Assembly (NCBI GenBank): GCA_019614645.1
Contig: JABWDB010000003.1
Coordinates: forward strand, 24,575,001-24,639,000
From: Stratiolaelaps scimitus
Lineage: Eukaryota > Arthropoda > Arachnida > Mesostigmata > Laelapidae
Length of the DNA stretch: 64,000 nt
Reading direction: 5' to 3'
The position numbers were made by a program, and so were the translations under genes. Position 1 is the first letter of the stretch. Each line of letters starts with the position of its first letter. Shown piece after piece: positions 37,796 through 50,659 of the stretch. The notes beneath the pieces are model-generated. The model saw only the letters and a list, made by a program, of their open reading frames with translations. It had not been told where the DNA came from and made no database searches.

Positions 37796-39348
37796 AGATG
37801 ATGAACAATTTGACAACAAAATATAAAGGCTAAGAATATCAAGCGAAATTTGCGTCAAGATGTTTTAATTAGATTACGGCAGTGTAGAACGTTAGGGGAT
37901 TGAGTGATTCTTGACTTTCACTTCGCTCTGTTCAGGATCATCTACGTTTTGTTTTGTCAGGTTCGAAATTTGTGTTTATTGTAGAGTCGAGCCTGCGCCA
38001 CCTTGCAGTGCCATAAAATTGGTCTTTATTCCATGACGGGGGTCAACAACAGCAACACTATACAATTGTCGGTTTCTTGGGTCTGCAAAAGCCAAGCGCC
38101 AGACTAAAGTATAGGATGCAGGACAATTACACTTCATAATGTCATTATTTGTTTTAGGCAAACAAAAGTGTTAACATTCCGGGAGTTGATTCCGCATTGC
38201 CATTATAATAACCTGTAAATGCTTGTGAAATTAAAATACAGGTAAAAATTAAGCAACGATGAAAAACCAAATCAAAAGTTCAAATAAATATAAAATTAAA
38301 TTAAGATACCCATTTCAATAAAACTCCTTCGAACCCCAGACCATTCTTTTGTTTAATTCTCCATATTCATATAACGTAATACTCGTTCGAGTGACCCCAC
38401 ATGAGCGCCTTTGATCTAGCTGTTATAACCTAACTGTATAGCACATGAGGGTATAAAGTCAGAAATTTTTGAAACGCTAAACAATATTCGAGCCATTGTC
38501 ATTAACGAGCGGGACTCCCCTTTATGGTCGTCTTTGTTCGAGCTAATTGAACAAGGTGTAGCAAATATCGACAGCTGAAGACTCGGACTACGCTGAATGT
38601 TTACTCGATTTCTTCGTTTAACATAAGTTGGCCTAGGACATAGCTGCAATTCAGATTAGGTTGCTCAATGAAGCTACAGCTATTAAGACTAATTAATTTC
38701 CCAACATATGTGTGGGAGGGTGAAAATCCCTCAGAGTGCCTTCCGCGTACAAGAGATAATGTGTTTGCCACGAAAAACGTATCACGATCGCCTAACGTCA
38801 GATAAAACATCGCCTGAGAATCATGTAGTTTAGCTTTTCCAACGTTATTTTCTTCCTTAAAGTTACCTCTTTGAACATAGTGCGAACGAGAGATAAGTTC
38901 ACCTTAGATTTCCTCCTGTATATGGGTATTCAGAGATTACTAGTACGTTGAATCTGGCCGTTCGATTTTTAGCGTGCCTTCCAGTTAAATTAATTGTTTA
39001 GGTTCGTTCACGTTAATAATTTGTGAGAATACGTTAAATATTTTAGTATAACACGTAAATAATTATCGACATTCATTATCGCGTTTGGTGCTATCTAACG
39101 TGCTCTCGCCGTGGGGCAGGCGACTCGATTAACGGCGAATAATGATGGCGTCGATTCCACCTAAAATGAACGATGGTGAGTGATGCGATATCGGTTAACT
39201 AACACCATTCTTCCAAAGATATTTACCGCATTGGATCAGATGAGGGACAGCACACGGCGACATTTTGAGCTTCAGGCCGTATGAAGACCGTACAACTAAA
39301 AAAAAACCCGCTTTCCAAATTCATATATTACTGTCAACACAAAAAAAA

Positions 39349-39371
39349 AAATATATATATATATATATATG
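39349..39371. repeat. (A)n-(TA)n microsatellite
   Basis: An A-run followed by about eleven TA units. Confidence 0.85.
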
Positions 39372-42300
39372 CATATACAATATTTTTTAGTTCTTGAAAT
39401 ATGTAATTGCCATATTTCATTCTTCGTCGTACCTGTCACCCGTTTCTGTGTGTGACTATCTCCAATGTTAGCATAGCCGAATAGTCGCCTTTCTTAAATA
39501 ATCACTCCCAGACAATCTGTCGAATACATTCGTTAGCGGTGAATTGTTGGCGTTTGTTTATTCCGGTCTGCTCCATCGATCATGACGGCCACTTCAAATC
39601 GGCATCGAAAGAGGAACAGCGAATATGCGAGGTCACCCGATAACACATCGGCAATTTGTGACAATAAAATGCGATGATGATGATGATGATAACAACGGAA
39701 TCGGAGATGTAAAATAGGTCACTCCTTAACATGCAATATCTAAAGTGGCTCCATATGTCAATCAGTCAGCCTGTCATTATGACTGTATATGCATATATCT
39801 GTGTGTGTGTGTGTATTTACTTACGAATCATTGTATGCTTGATAGGGGAACGACCTTCCCAGGTAACGGAATTAGGAATACTTAAATGGACCTTGGTTTG
39901 CGATCAGACCCCAGCCCTGATGCTCATTGTGACGCGATCATTAGTCAACTTCAGAAGTGGTCGTGTTGTGGACGGCCAACCGACTTTTAAGCTACGTCAG
40001 CCAAACTCCGGCGGATGCAGTTTGCAAATGACGGCGGATGCAGTTTTCTAGAAAATACACCTTATTTCGCGGATTAGGTTGCAATTCTGGTTACAAATTG
40101 TTGCACCGTTGGGTATGCGTGGTCACTTTAAGTTACAAGTTTTGCATCGGAGAGGTAATAAACGAAAAGCTTAGATTCGTCATTTCACAATACAGTATCT
40201 AACGCTTTTACATGATCTTAGTTTTATTAATGAAGCTTCTCATCGCTTCGTTCTCTCGATCGATCCCGTGAGCTTGTAGGTGTGAAGACGGAATTAGAAA
40301 TTCACGGGGAGGCCGAGACCGTATATTATATAACCATTGAAGATGATCAATCAGCAACGTGGCCCCCTACATGCGTTGCATACCCCATCCCAGTCTCATA
40401 CAGCGAATCCCATAAATCCCATTATGCTGATCCAATCCATTACGTGAGAACACAGACACAATATCCATAATCCTTATCATTTTTCTCAAGCGTGTTCATC
40501 GATATGCAGATAAATTCTGCCTCCGATTCAATAAACATATGTCGTCATTTCTAATCATTTGCCAGAACGCCGTTCATCGCCAAGCTGACCGAATTCTAAG
40601 CTTTCAGAGCAATTGCATTCATCACGAATCAACAGAATACATCACTATCGAATAGTGTCGTTGTGCAAAGCTGTATCGGGTTCGTACACGGGGCTGGCTC
40701 CTCGCTTCACTCCACGCTGTGGCTGCCCATCTTATCAGAGTAGTTCCCCCGTTCGTTCACTTTGATGAATCTCATGAAAGCTAGAATATATTTATGCTTT
40801 CTGGTGAGCTCCCTTCTTTATGACACGTCGTATGTTTGTTGTTGTCGTTGTTTGATTTTTTTTATAAGTGCACAATACTATCGAGTGGAGTTTTACGACT
40901 TTTGATTGAATACTTGAATACCACGTGTGTGATGAGTTTGGATTCAGGGAATACGCCAGTTTAGATACGCGGAGACGAACTGGTGTCGCTACACGTTTTT
41001 TCCGTTTTGCTCGTTTTTTTTTTATCTTACTAAATCCAGCAGATTGCTCATACAGATACGGGGGGCGCGTCTTGTTAGGGACAGTTGCTCTGTCCCGGCC
41101 TTGGTTTCGTATCGACGTTTTATACGCGAGAGCAACGAGAGCAAACCAGCAGCCGGAGGTGGCGGTGTCTGGTGGACTTTTCTGTACGAATTCAACTTCG
41201 GCCTGCCCTGTTGTTGTTGGCTGCTCTCGATGCGTTAGCCCTTCGTATGTATATGCTTGGACTCGTGGTTTTTATGACGCAAGCAGAGAGATAGGGAAAA
41301 AGGCATATTTGAACAGGAAGGATTTGACCGTCGTAATTCTGTTGTTGAATAGCTATAAAAGATGAACCACTGAGTCGTGTGCACTAGTTTAGAGGACAAT
41401 ATCTAGCCAGTTTGGCTCCGCTAGATAGTGGCTCGATGCAGTCTTTCCTGCAAGGCTGCCTATGTGTACGCTCATTTTTGTGTTGAATACTTTGTAACAG
41501 GAGAAATCAGCCTGGGGCTCATCCGATAACGCTTAGTCGTTTACAATTCATCGCAGATCAGGTGGATAAAGATTTTCTGCTTGATCAGGCTACTCAGAGA
41601 CGGATCGCGTTGCCCTTATGCGGTTTCTAAAGACTACAAAAAAATGTGATGCATGGTAACGTGGTTCGAAGTTTATCGCACGTAGTGTGATAGTGCTCCG
41701 GCACTTAGCTGTTTATAGTGGCTTTGCTAAGGCTAATTATAAAATAGGTAAAACAATTATCCGCCCTATTGATGTCGTGGTGTGAGCCTCGGCCGGAGTA
41801 CAGTGAGCAGACGTCGTCATCTTCGAATCGGAGTTAATCAGGAGGGGTCGGACATCAGCAACAATTGATACGATCAACTTGTCTGGCTTCGTCCTGCCTA
41901 CTGTGTGTTTTTTTGCTCTGATCGCAGGAGTTGTTTTCCCACGGGCGCAAACCCCTGATAGGCTCTCTAACTTAATTGAAATAGATAATCATGCAATTTG
42001 CATGCTTCGTCCATGACATCGTTGATACGGTCTGATAAAATACTCATTTGTTGTTTCCGTTATCATTCTCGCTACTGTTGAGACAAGCTGCCACAGCTGC
42101 TTGTCTCTTCGATTCGCTCGACTGGCCTGTTTTGGTGAACATCAGGTATTCGAGTTATTGCAACATGCACGCTCTCATTTAGCCAGGTGTACTTTGTCGA
42201 CAGTTAAGTTGACAACGAATCATCCGTTGCTAAATCGGTGAAGCTTTCTTTTCGCCAGGATTACGCGAAAACACCTTGTTGAATACAGGTCTCCCCGATT

Positions 42301-42592
42301 ATCCATTCAATAAGCTCTCATAACAGCGTTCCACGGGGCTGCTGTCAACTTGCTGGTGCTTGGATTTGCTATCGGTTGCGCCGCTGTCCTCGTGCCTTCA
42401 GCGGATCAATCAATGCAAAATATCAAGATGTATACATACTAACCACTCATTCGAAATTGACGCGAAGCACGGTGCGTGTGTGTGTTTGTGTGTATGTGTA
42501 TAAACGGATTATCAATGAGTTGTTTTGCGAGGCAATTTCAGATCTTTGGAAATGATCTGGATTCTCCTCATTCAAGTCATTATATCTCACTA

Positions 42593-42616
42593 CCACTACT
42601 ACTACTACTACTGCTG
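42593..42616. repeat. (CTA)n microsatellite
   Basis: Eight trinucleotide units. A related CTG/TTG-rich tract lies at about 43,648-43,725. Confidence 0.85.
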
Positions 42617-44000
42617 CCATCACCACCAGCAGCATCAGTGGCGCCACTGTCGCAGTCGACCGCATCGTTAAGATTAATTATTTGAAAACGAAGCTACCAA
42701 TCACCGTCCCATTTTCAATTCGCCTCTTGCAACCAGTCCACCGCGGCCGGCAACCGCACGACAGACACATCCAGGTGTTATTTTCACGAAAGGTGATCAG
42801 CTGAGCGGCCGTACCGCCAAGCGAGCGGAGCAAACCCGCCACCGGACAACGGCGAGTTTCACCGCAATCTGATGATTATTTCCGCTCTCAAGGATCATTA
42901 GTACGGACGACGTATGGGCCGCCAACGAATGAACGCTACGAGTAGAAAAAAAAGAAGGCAAAATCGTTTTGCCAACAGAGAGAACGAAAAACGCAGAGGA
43001 AAAAGAAAAACAGCCCGTCTACAAAACACAACACTATGTCTCGAAAAAAGGCACCTCGGCTTTCCGCCCGCCGAGGTAGCAACAACGAGCACGTATTCAT
43101 ACGACGAAATTCGACAGGGTAAACATTTGGTGGAAAACCGATCTCCGATGTACCCCTACTTCTGTATCGTCGATAGCGGCGAGCCCAACGGGAGAGAACA
43201 GGAGTGGGAACGGGCCAGCGGGGCAGGGTGAGATCAACTTAGAGAGAGACATCAGAATTCAGGCGAGAATTATAAAGTGTATAAAAAAATCATAACTAAA
43301 TAAATACCACTACCGAAATCAGATAACAGCAGCTGACGGCCCGGCAACGGCAACCTCAGCTCGACGCACGTGATAATGTGTTTATTTGGAAACGGATGAG
43401 CGACCAATTGACGGCTGCTGGTGGCTCTGTCTCCCGGTGTTTGTCTGCCAGCGTATTCTTTTTTCTCTTCGACGCGAAAGTGGAGGTATACAGACGTCCC
43501 ACGGCATCCGCGCCGTTGCGGCCAACCACATATCGCCAAATAGGCACTAGTGGCTTTGGTAATATTAATGCTTCGGCGTTTTTCGTTCGTTCATTATTTC
43601 ATTTTTCAAGAGAAGAGGAGAATCCTTCCCTCGTTCTATTCTCTGCTGCGGCTGCTGCTACTGCTGTTAGTGTTGCTGCTGTTGTAGTTGTTGTTGTAGT
43701 TGTTGTTGCTGTTGTTACCAGCACTATTTTGTTCGTTTGCTTCTTCGACGACAGGACAAAGCACCGGCTCAGCAAGAAAAAAAGATGGACGGGGCAGTCA
43801 GAAGTTAGATCTGCTCGTTGACGGTTCGTTTAGGCGGAATCGCTTGCTTTCCGTCAATTGTGTGTTGCTACTGCACAGGCTAACGCCGCTACGCCATGCC
43901 GAGCCTCATGACAACAGATATTGTGGCAATTTGTAACCGAGTAATTATAATTGGAATAATAGCATTGTTGTTAGTATCGGAAGTCAAAGCCACTGCTGCA

Positions 44001-44041
<41 letters not shown>
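44001..44041. repeat. Compound (AT)n-(GT)n microsatellite
   Basis: Twelve AT units followed directly by about eight GT units. Confidence 0.9.
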
Positions 44042-44640
44042 GTTCGGGAGTAAATCGCTAATAATAATAATAATTCTAATTCTACGATCTCTCTCTCTCT
44101 CTTTCACTCTTGCTCCCCGTCAGACTGAATCGTTGACGTTTTTGGTTCCGTTTAGCGGTGCGGCATGACTTGACGAAGCTTCTCGCCATCAAATTAAGTT
44201 GTTTAGCGCCGCCAGTGAACAAATGATGGCAATTGGTGTAATGCAGAATGACTGCTGGCTGGTGGCTAGAAGAAATCATCGGATAGGTTCGATTCGAACG
44301 AATCATATTTGTCATAGGTAAATATGGATAGATATTCTCGATGACATTTCAAAGCGACGGCAGCCCGAACATCGCCTCCGGCTTGCGATGCATCTGGGAT
44401 GTTATAGAGACTCAGTAACGACGACACTCGGTTGTCCACTGCGTCGCGGATATAAGAGAGACAGAGAGAGAGAGCGATGCCGACAAAAGCCAGCGACTGC
44501 CTTATCTGAAGAACTACTGGCCGCTTTGAAGGACATTAAACGTTGTTGTTGTTGATTCATATCGATACCCGTTAGGTACATATTGGGGAGATATTTATAT
44601 TTTGTGTACACATTTGTGTAGATGTGACACTAATTACTAC

Positions 44641-44643
<3 letters not shown>

Positions 44644-44671
<28 letters not shown>
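44644..44671. repeat. (TA)n microsatellite
   Basis: Fourteen TA units. Confidence 0.9.
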
Positions 44672-46639
44672 GCAATCCTCATTGAGAACAAGCAGAGGCT
44701 GCTGATATCAACTGCGGCCATCAGCCGCAGAAAATTAAGGACAGAACCTTTTTGACCAGACTTTGATCCATAAGATACGTACGCTTGAAGTAAGCGTCAA
44801 CAAGGATATGCTTATAAATTACTATAGTAATTTATTGTATGCTAATAATTTTCATACCACTATCTACGACTGTCATTTTGGTCTTCTTCATGGCTGGTCC
44901 TTGAAATGGTGGAACGATAATAATGCTATAATATTAGAGTGTGCCGCATCGACAGAAATCGAATCTATTCTAACTAAGTAAGTGGATTGCCCTGGACACG
45001 AAAGTTCCGCATATTGCATTGATCACTCGTGTTATCTAAGTTACGCGTACTGAATTGTCTCATCGTCGTAAGTCGGGGCAAACGTATGTATTTCGGCATC
45101 GCTTGAATCTTGATGCACTGGAACTAACAAAGTTTCAAGATAGGACTACAATCTACGTGCATCCCAACTACTGAGAACTAAACAGTAATACAATATGATT
45201 CCAGAGACTAGCCACGTAGATGTATTAGAAGGCCACGTTGACAGACGTTGTCACCGCTTGAGACGTGAATTATGGACCTTAGTTACCTAATTTTATGGCC
45301 AAAAAATAGAAGCAAATATCTTGACGGCCCACGTGAGGTCACACGTGGCCTAAGTGACTTCGCAATCCAAAAAACATGAAGAACAAGCTGAAGCGCTCGT
45401 AACAGCAAAAATAGGTACTCTACCTATAATCTAAGAGTAAAGGTTAAAAATAAAAACATTGATTGTAATAATACTAATAATGTTTCTTGTCGATACGACG
45501 TGTCTCATATATATTTACAGAGTGGAGACACAGTTTCAATTAACTTTGCACTGGCGTCATCCGTTAACTACTATAACCCTACGCGGACTAATTAGAAACA
45601 GGGGACATATGAGCCATTTTCTGAGACATGATACCATTGCCGCCATGATTCTCTTCTACGTACGCTATAAACCTGATTACCTGGCAGCTTATTAATTGAA
45701 ATAGCTTAACACAGTGGCGTTCTTTTCAACTTGGCCGTTATTAAAAATCATCCTCCGAAGGAATGCCGTCCCCGACGGTAGGAGACGAACGTTATTAACA
45801 AAATCCATTCGCACAGTGACACACGTCAAGAAAATTAATTGCCACATTTAATGATTCGACACTAGATGGCTGAGCCAAAACGCTACCGTTCGCGTCACGC
45901 TAACAATGAGTACGATCTTTCGATTTTGTGAAAGCAGCATGCGCCAGATTATTCAATAATGTACAACAATATTCTTCCATTAATTCTTCTTTTATACAGA
46001 GCGTTCTGAGGCAGACGCTACTTCCTAGTTCTCTAGTCGTTAACGAAAGACCTCGACACTGAAGACCACGAAATTGAAATAATTATCAATTTCACTATCG
46101 ATTGCGTTACCGAATACGCACACACATCCGTCGATCCAAAATGCTTGAACGTGCTAGCTAAAATCCAGCCTGCTGGAATCATGGGCAGCTATTGAAATAC
46201 TGCAATGATTCAGAAATACTACAATGCCAACAGTGTGAGCGAAAATGGTGAAAATTTGGAATTTTCATCAGGCAAAAAAAATAAAACCGCTTTTGTACTC
46301 GCCATCCTCAGTAGCTGTTGCTCATAGACATGTTTTCCTGTTTGAGACCACTTTATGCAGATGTGGCTAGCCAGCCAAGTCCTGCTACTCATTCTTCGAC
46401 CGCAGCGAAGTAGCACGATGAGTTGTTCGTGCAAAATTGCCAAGTTGTCGAGCCTTTCGAACGCAGCAACGCCACCCCGACCGTGTCCCTTATAGGTCTA
46501 CGCCATTCGTTTGTCGTCTGCGCGTTGTTGTCGTTCTGTAATGCGATCGCTGGTTGCGTAAATCTTTCATATATTTATTGCGTGTCGTGCGTGTCAACCG
46601 CACCACCAGTTCGCCTGTCACATCTCTCACGATGCGACA

Positions 46640-46740
46640 TGGTTCTAGCTAGTCGGAGTGAGATTTGGCTTGTATTTTCTGTAGATTTATCACGGGTACA
46701 AGACACCCTTTCTAGGTGTCTTGGGTTCAGACCGCTGCGA
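46640..46740 (+). repeat. tRNA-like element with long internal hairpin
   Basis: Box-A-like TAGCTAGTCGG (46646-46656) and box-B-like GGTTCAGACC (46724-46733). Between them 46699-46707 and 46715-46723 form a perfect 9-bp hairpin placed directly before box B, like an enlarged variable arm. No matching acceptor stem was found, so a SINE head is more likely than a tRNA. Confidence 0.35.
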
Positions 46741-47985
46741 GGAACAAAATGAAACAGGGTGACAATTCTAGCAGTCGGAAATGCCGAATGTGGCCAGTCG
46801 GCTCCTTCCCGTTGGCTTGCCGACAAGCGAGCCTATAGTATGATGGACAAAAGCCCATTTAAAGAGTCGGCGCCCTTGCTGATAACAGGAACACAACACC
46901 TGTTTAACGGGAAACATAAACTAGCCATGGAAATGAACCAGATTCGTGGGTGTGGCTTCTATCTGGCTGAACGAAACAATCACCACTGACTGCCGCCTGG
47001 TCCTTTCTGTAGGGAAATTGGAAGTTACTAACGAAGAGATATTATGAGCAATGGCAATACTTCGACACAACGATGCCGCGAAGCACTTTTGTTCCATTTA
47101 TGATGTGTACTGATACTGTTTATTATGTAGATTTGCCAGCTGGGAGTGCATTGCAGATGGCACCCAATCAGTCAATGAATATAAGCCGCATACAAATTCA
47201 TGTGATGGTTCCGTTCATTGAAGAGTAAAGATGGCGTACTCGTTGGCTTGTATGCTTATGATATCTGAAGGCTGTGCAATTGATAATTATTTGATGGAAG
47301 ACGAGACAGAGTTTAGTATGTGTTTAGACACTATAGGCAGGGTTTCGGCGTTTTCTATTTGATAGATAGATAGATCAAATATAAAATCCGGAATCAATAG
47401 ATTAAATCCGGTCATCATTGGCTAAAAGTGACGGAGTCCTTATATTGTATAATATGTTACATTAAAAGTAAATTTTCCGCGCTGTCTCTCAGACAACATT
47501 TCACGTCCACGTTAGTGCTTTCGGCATTGCCTCATAAGATGGACCGCTCAAATACAAACGTACAACGTACGCTGGAATCCAACATGTACAGCTACGTGTC
47601 TCCACTGGTTGAAAGGCGTACACTAATGCACCACGTCACCCGAGCAATATGTTGTATTGTAAATACAACACATAAACAACATTACTCATATTATATACTC
47701 ATTACATCATTTGTAAATGCAACCAATGCGACAATCGCATCGAAAATGTCACTAAAAGAGCTTTCATTTGATTATAACTGTTTAGCTTGGGAAGGGTCGC
47801 CTTAGGAATCTGAGCGTCTCAACAGGCTGTCGCCTTCTTGCAAGGTCATTTAGTAGCCTACTATCGCCTGCTATATAAAGGCTAACACCTCATTTGTTGC
47901 ACTGCGACACGCTGAGAATTTTCTTTCTTTAGTCTATTGGAGTGTGCTAAAAGCGACTCCAATGTGAGCTAAAACGCTGTCGGCA

Positions 47986-48016
47986 CTCGATCTTCAAAGC
48001 AGCATTGAAGATCGAG
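47986..48016. repeat. Perfect 12-bp inverted repeat
   Basis: CTCGATCTTCAA (47986-47997) and its complement (48005-48016) around a 7-base loop. Confidence 0.8.
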
Positions 48017-48231
48017 CCACGATCCACGACATAGATGTCATGCCTAACCCTCGACCGGGGAGAGGCTCTCTTCTAGACAGGCGAATATACCATCCTTGTC
48101 CTTCAAACAGATTCAGCAGCCAGCCGAACAGAGCTGGATATGGTGTCCTACCATCGCGCATATTGAACGCCATTTCTCTGTTCGTGCTGCTACTTTTACC
48201 ATGCTGTCCACTGCCGGAATTACCAAAGGCG

Positions 48232-48285
48232 CGCCAGCAGCTTAGGCGAAACGAAGAGATAGCCAGCAGCTTAGGCGAAACGCGG
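48232..48285. repeat. Short tandem duplication
   Basis: GCCAGCAGCTTAGGCGAAAC occurs twice with a period of about 30 bases. Confidence 0.75.
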
Positions 48286-49088
48286 AGAGCGCGGATCTTG
48301 CTTGTTTGGTTTTGAAATTCTATATCTGTTTCTGTTATAACCACATCCAGGGTAACTTTTAGAGAATGTTTACGAATCCCCCGCCATCAACGTTAAATAC
48401 AGCTCGTTCATTATCCTCCTGAACTAAAATCAAATGTGCACACGTGCAGGATATGCAATCGTTTATTACGCACTATTCATAAATCGAGGAGTAATGTCGC
48501 TTGTTAGTATATAATCAGCAATTGCAAATCTACGGTGCACAACATGCAACATGACAACAAACTGAGCGATTGATAACTCCATTGTTTTCGACATCTCGAA
48601 ATTGACACATGTTCAAATGCCCGGTGGTGAATAGTGCCGACGTCACTTCAGAGTTTTTATTTTTCGATTTTACAAAATAGAAAAAAACAACTGCCCCTAT
48701 TTGGCCATCTGACCGTCACGACATTGTATTGTTTGCATTGTGTTGGCTGCCATTCGAAATCAATTCTCTTCGCCAACAATTCTCACCGCTATCGCCGCCT
48801 GTCAAACAGTGGCACCCAAATTGTGTTGATGCATCTTTCTCATTTCATGCTGCTTTAGACCCGATCTATTAGATGCACTCGCTTCCGACGTTTCACTACT
48901 GGATTCGAAACAATGACAGCAACAATGACAACAGAAGAGGCACCTCACGAAAACGGCCGTATCGAATGTTCATCTTTTTACTTAAAGCTTTCAAATATAG
49001 GTACATGCATATTTGTTATAAATAACATAAACTTAAGTCTATATATATATATATAACCAGTGGATCTAAGTGTGATCAGTGGAACTTC

Positions 49089-49252
49089 GCCATTGACTCA
49101 ATCCACTGTTCAAAATACTGAAAATATCTCATCAGTTTGCATAGGCACAAGGTTTATTCAAATTAGTGGTCTTCTAATTATGAATAAACCTTGTGAATAT
49201 GCAAACTGATGAGATTTTTTCAGTATTTCGAACAGTGAATTGAGTCAATGGC
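49089..49252. repeat. Foldback element (MITE-like), about 80-bp arms
   Basis: From GCCATTGACTCAAT on the left to its complement on the right the two arms pair along nearly their whole length, with few mismatches and bulges, around a loop of about 7 bases at 49,167-49,173. No coding sequence is present. Weak complementarity continues outward for about 15-20 bases. The form fits a non-autonomous foldback DNA transposon. Target-site duplications were not resolved. Confidence 0.8.
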
Positions 49253-50571
49253 GCTGTGCTACTGATTGGTGTTTCACAAACTCAGCCGTAATTTAATTTT
49301 CTTGCAGTTATGAGGTATGTGTATAGTTTCAGAAAACGCCATATCTCAAAAGAGTTTCAAATCCTCAGCCGAAAACGAGCTCTTTTTATGCATCGCTGGT
49401 AATACACTATTCAGACCCTATAATCTTCACCGAAGTGAGATCCACTGAACCGGCCCCACTCCAGCATCGAGTCTACGCTTCAGTCAGTAAAGAAGAGGTC
49501 AAAGAATCACTGGCACGCGACCATGTGTCTTTATTTCGTTTTTTTTTTATTGACGTGGTTGATACTCTACGCGGCTAATTACTCTAAATGATTACTAAAC
49601 GATAGCTGCGTCTACCAGTTACATCCTACAAGTCAAAGCACAGAGGTCCCAAACAGTTGAGGGACAGACGTTGTCTAACATCACAGTTCAGTCTGTGGTA
49701 ACTAGCGACAGTTGCCGTTGCAGGCACGAGAAACGTCTCAAACGCCCCAAAAACGCTAAGCCCGGTGGGGTCGAGAACAATTGAACGACTGGTATGATTA
49801 TAGAAAAAAAAACACAGATACATTATACGAGCAAAACAAATACTTGTCGTATTCGCCAGCAAGGGATGCTCAAATTATTTATCCGCAAAAACAAGCTCGC
49901 CCGAGTGAGACAGACAATATGTCAAAGTGACACGTCGTGACCGGTCGGGCGAGAATTTGAATCGATCTTGTTTAATTTGCGGATCACGGCGCCATTTAAA
50001 CTCACTTGTTCTGTTGCTCCTTAAGCTATGCAGGTATCGGTTCCGGGAGCGAGTTGTTGGCGCTGTATTTATATGTTCTATAATAGTCATCATCAACGTG
50101 TATTGGACGGCTTCGAATTTTTCGCAGACGTCTTCTCGCGGCGCGCACGAACACAGAAGAAGAAGAAAAAAAATGCCCGAATATTAATCAGGTCACGTAC
50201 GATAGGTAGTGAATGATAGTGGACATATTTGAATCTTGAAAATTGGTCTCGATTCGTCTACAAACGACAAAAAATAAAGGAGCAACTCGAAGCAGCAAAA
50301 TATCCGAGTTCAGTGGGTGTGTGTGTGTGTTGTATTAGGTATAATTATCCGCGCTAAATATTGTTTTTCGTACAAAGACGGCGTGACGTTGTTCGATTGA
50401 ACGGCTCTTAATTATTTCTCGATGCGGCAAAACGCCGTGTCTATACATCCAGGACAACACATGGAATCTACGGGTGGTCGTGTCCTTTTACGAGCATCTG
50501 TCTCGTGTGTCCTGAAAGTGTTATAGAAGAGAATGCAGACTGTGGAACCCTAGGAAACGAACGCATTTGTC

Positions 50572-50659
50572 AGGCGTTGGTTAGATTAAATATTGGTTAA
50601 ATATTGGCTGAGAGTCAGCCCGAAAACCTTAGGCCTTAGGCGTTGGTTAGATATTGGTA
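50572..50659 (+). repeat. SINE 3' fragment between direct repeats
   Basis: A piece ending GAGAGTCAGCCCGAAAA (about 50,609-50,626) matches the 3' end of the SINE at 10,100. It is flanked by near-identical direct repeats AGGCGTTGGTTAGAT at 50,572 and 50,638, the first with a 4-base insertion further on. These could be a target-site duplication or a local tandem duplication. Confidence 0.45.

Noticed and set aside
45343..45368. CACGTG-containing palindrome (GGCCCACGTG / CACGTGGCC)
   Set aside because: Two E-box-like words in short inverted order, but no gene start nearby and such words are frequent by chance.
47428..47805. 125-codon plus-strand frame
   Set aside because: No recognisable motif and no supporting signals; plausible by chance over this length of DNA.
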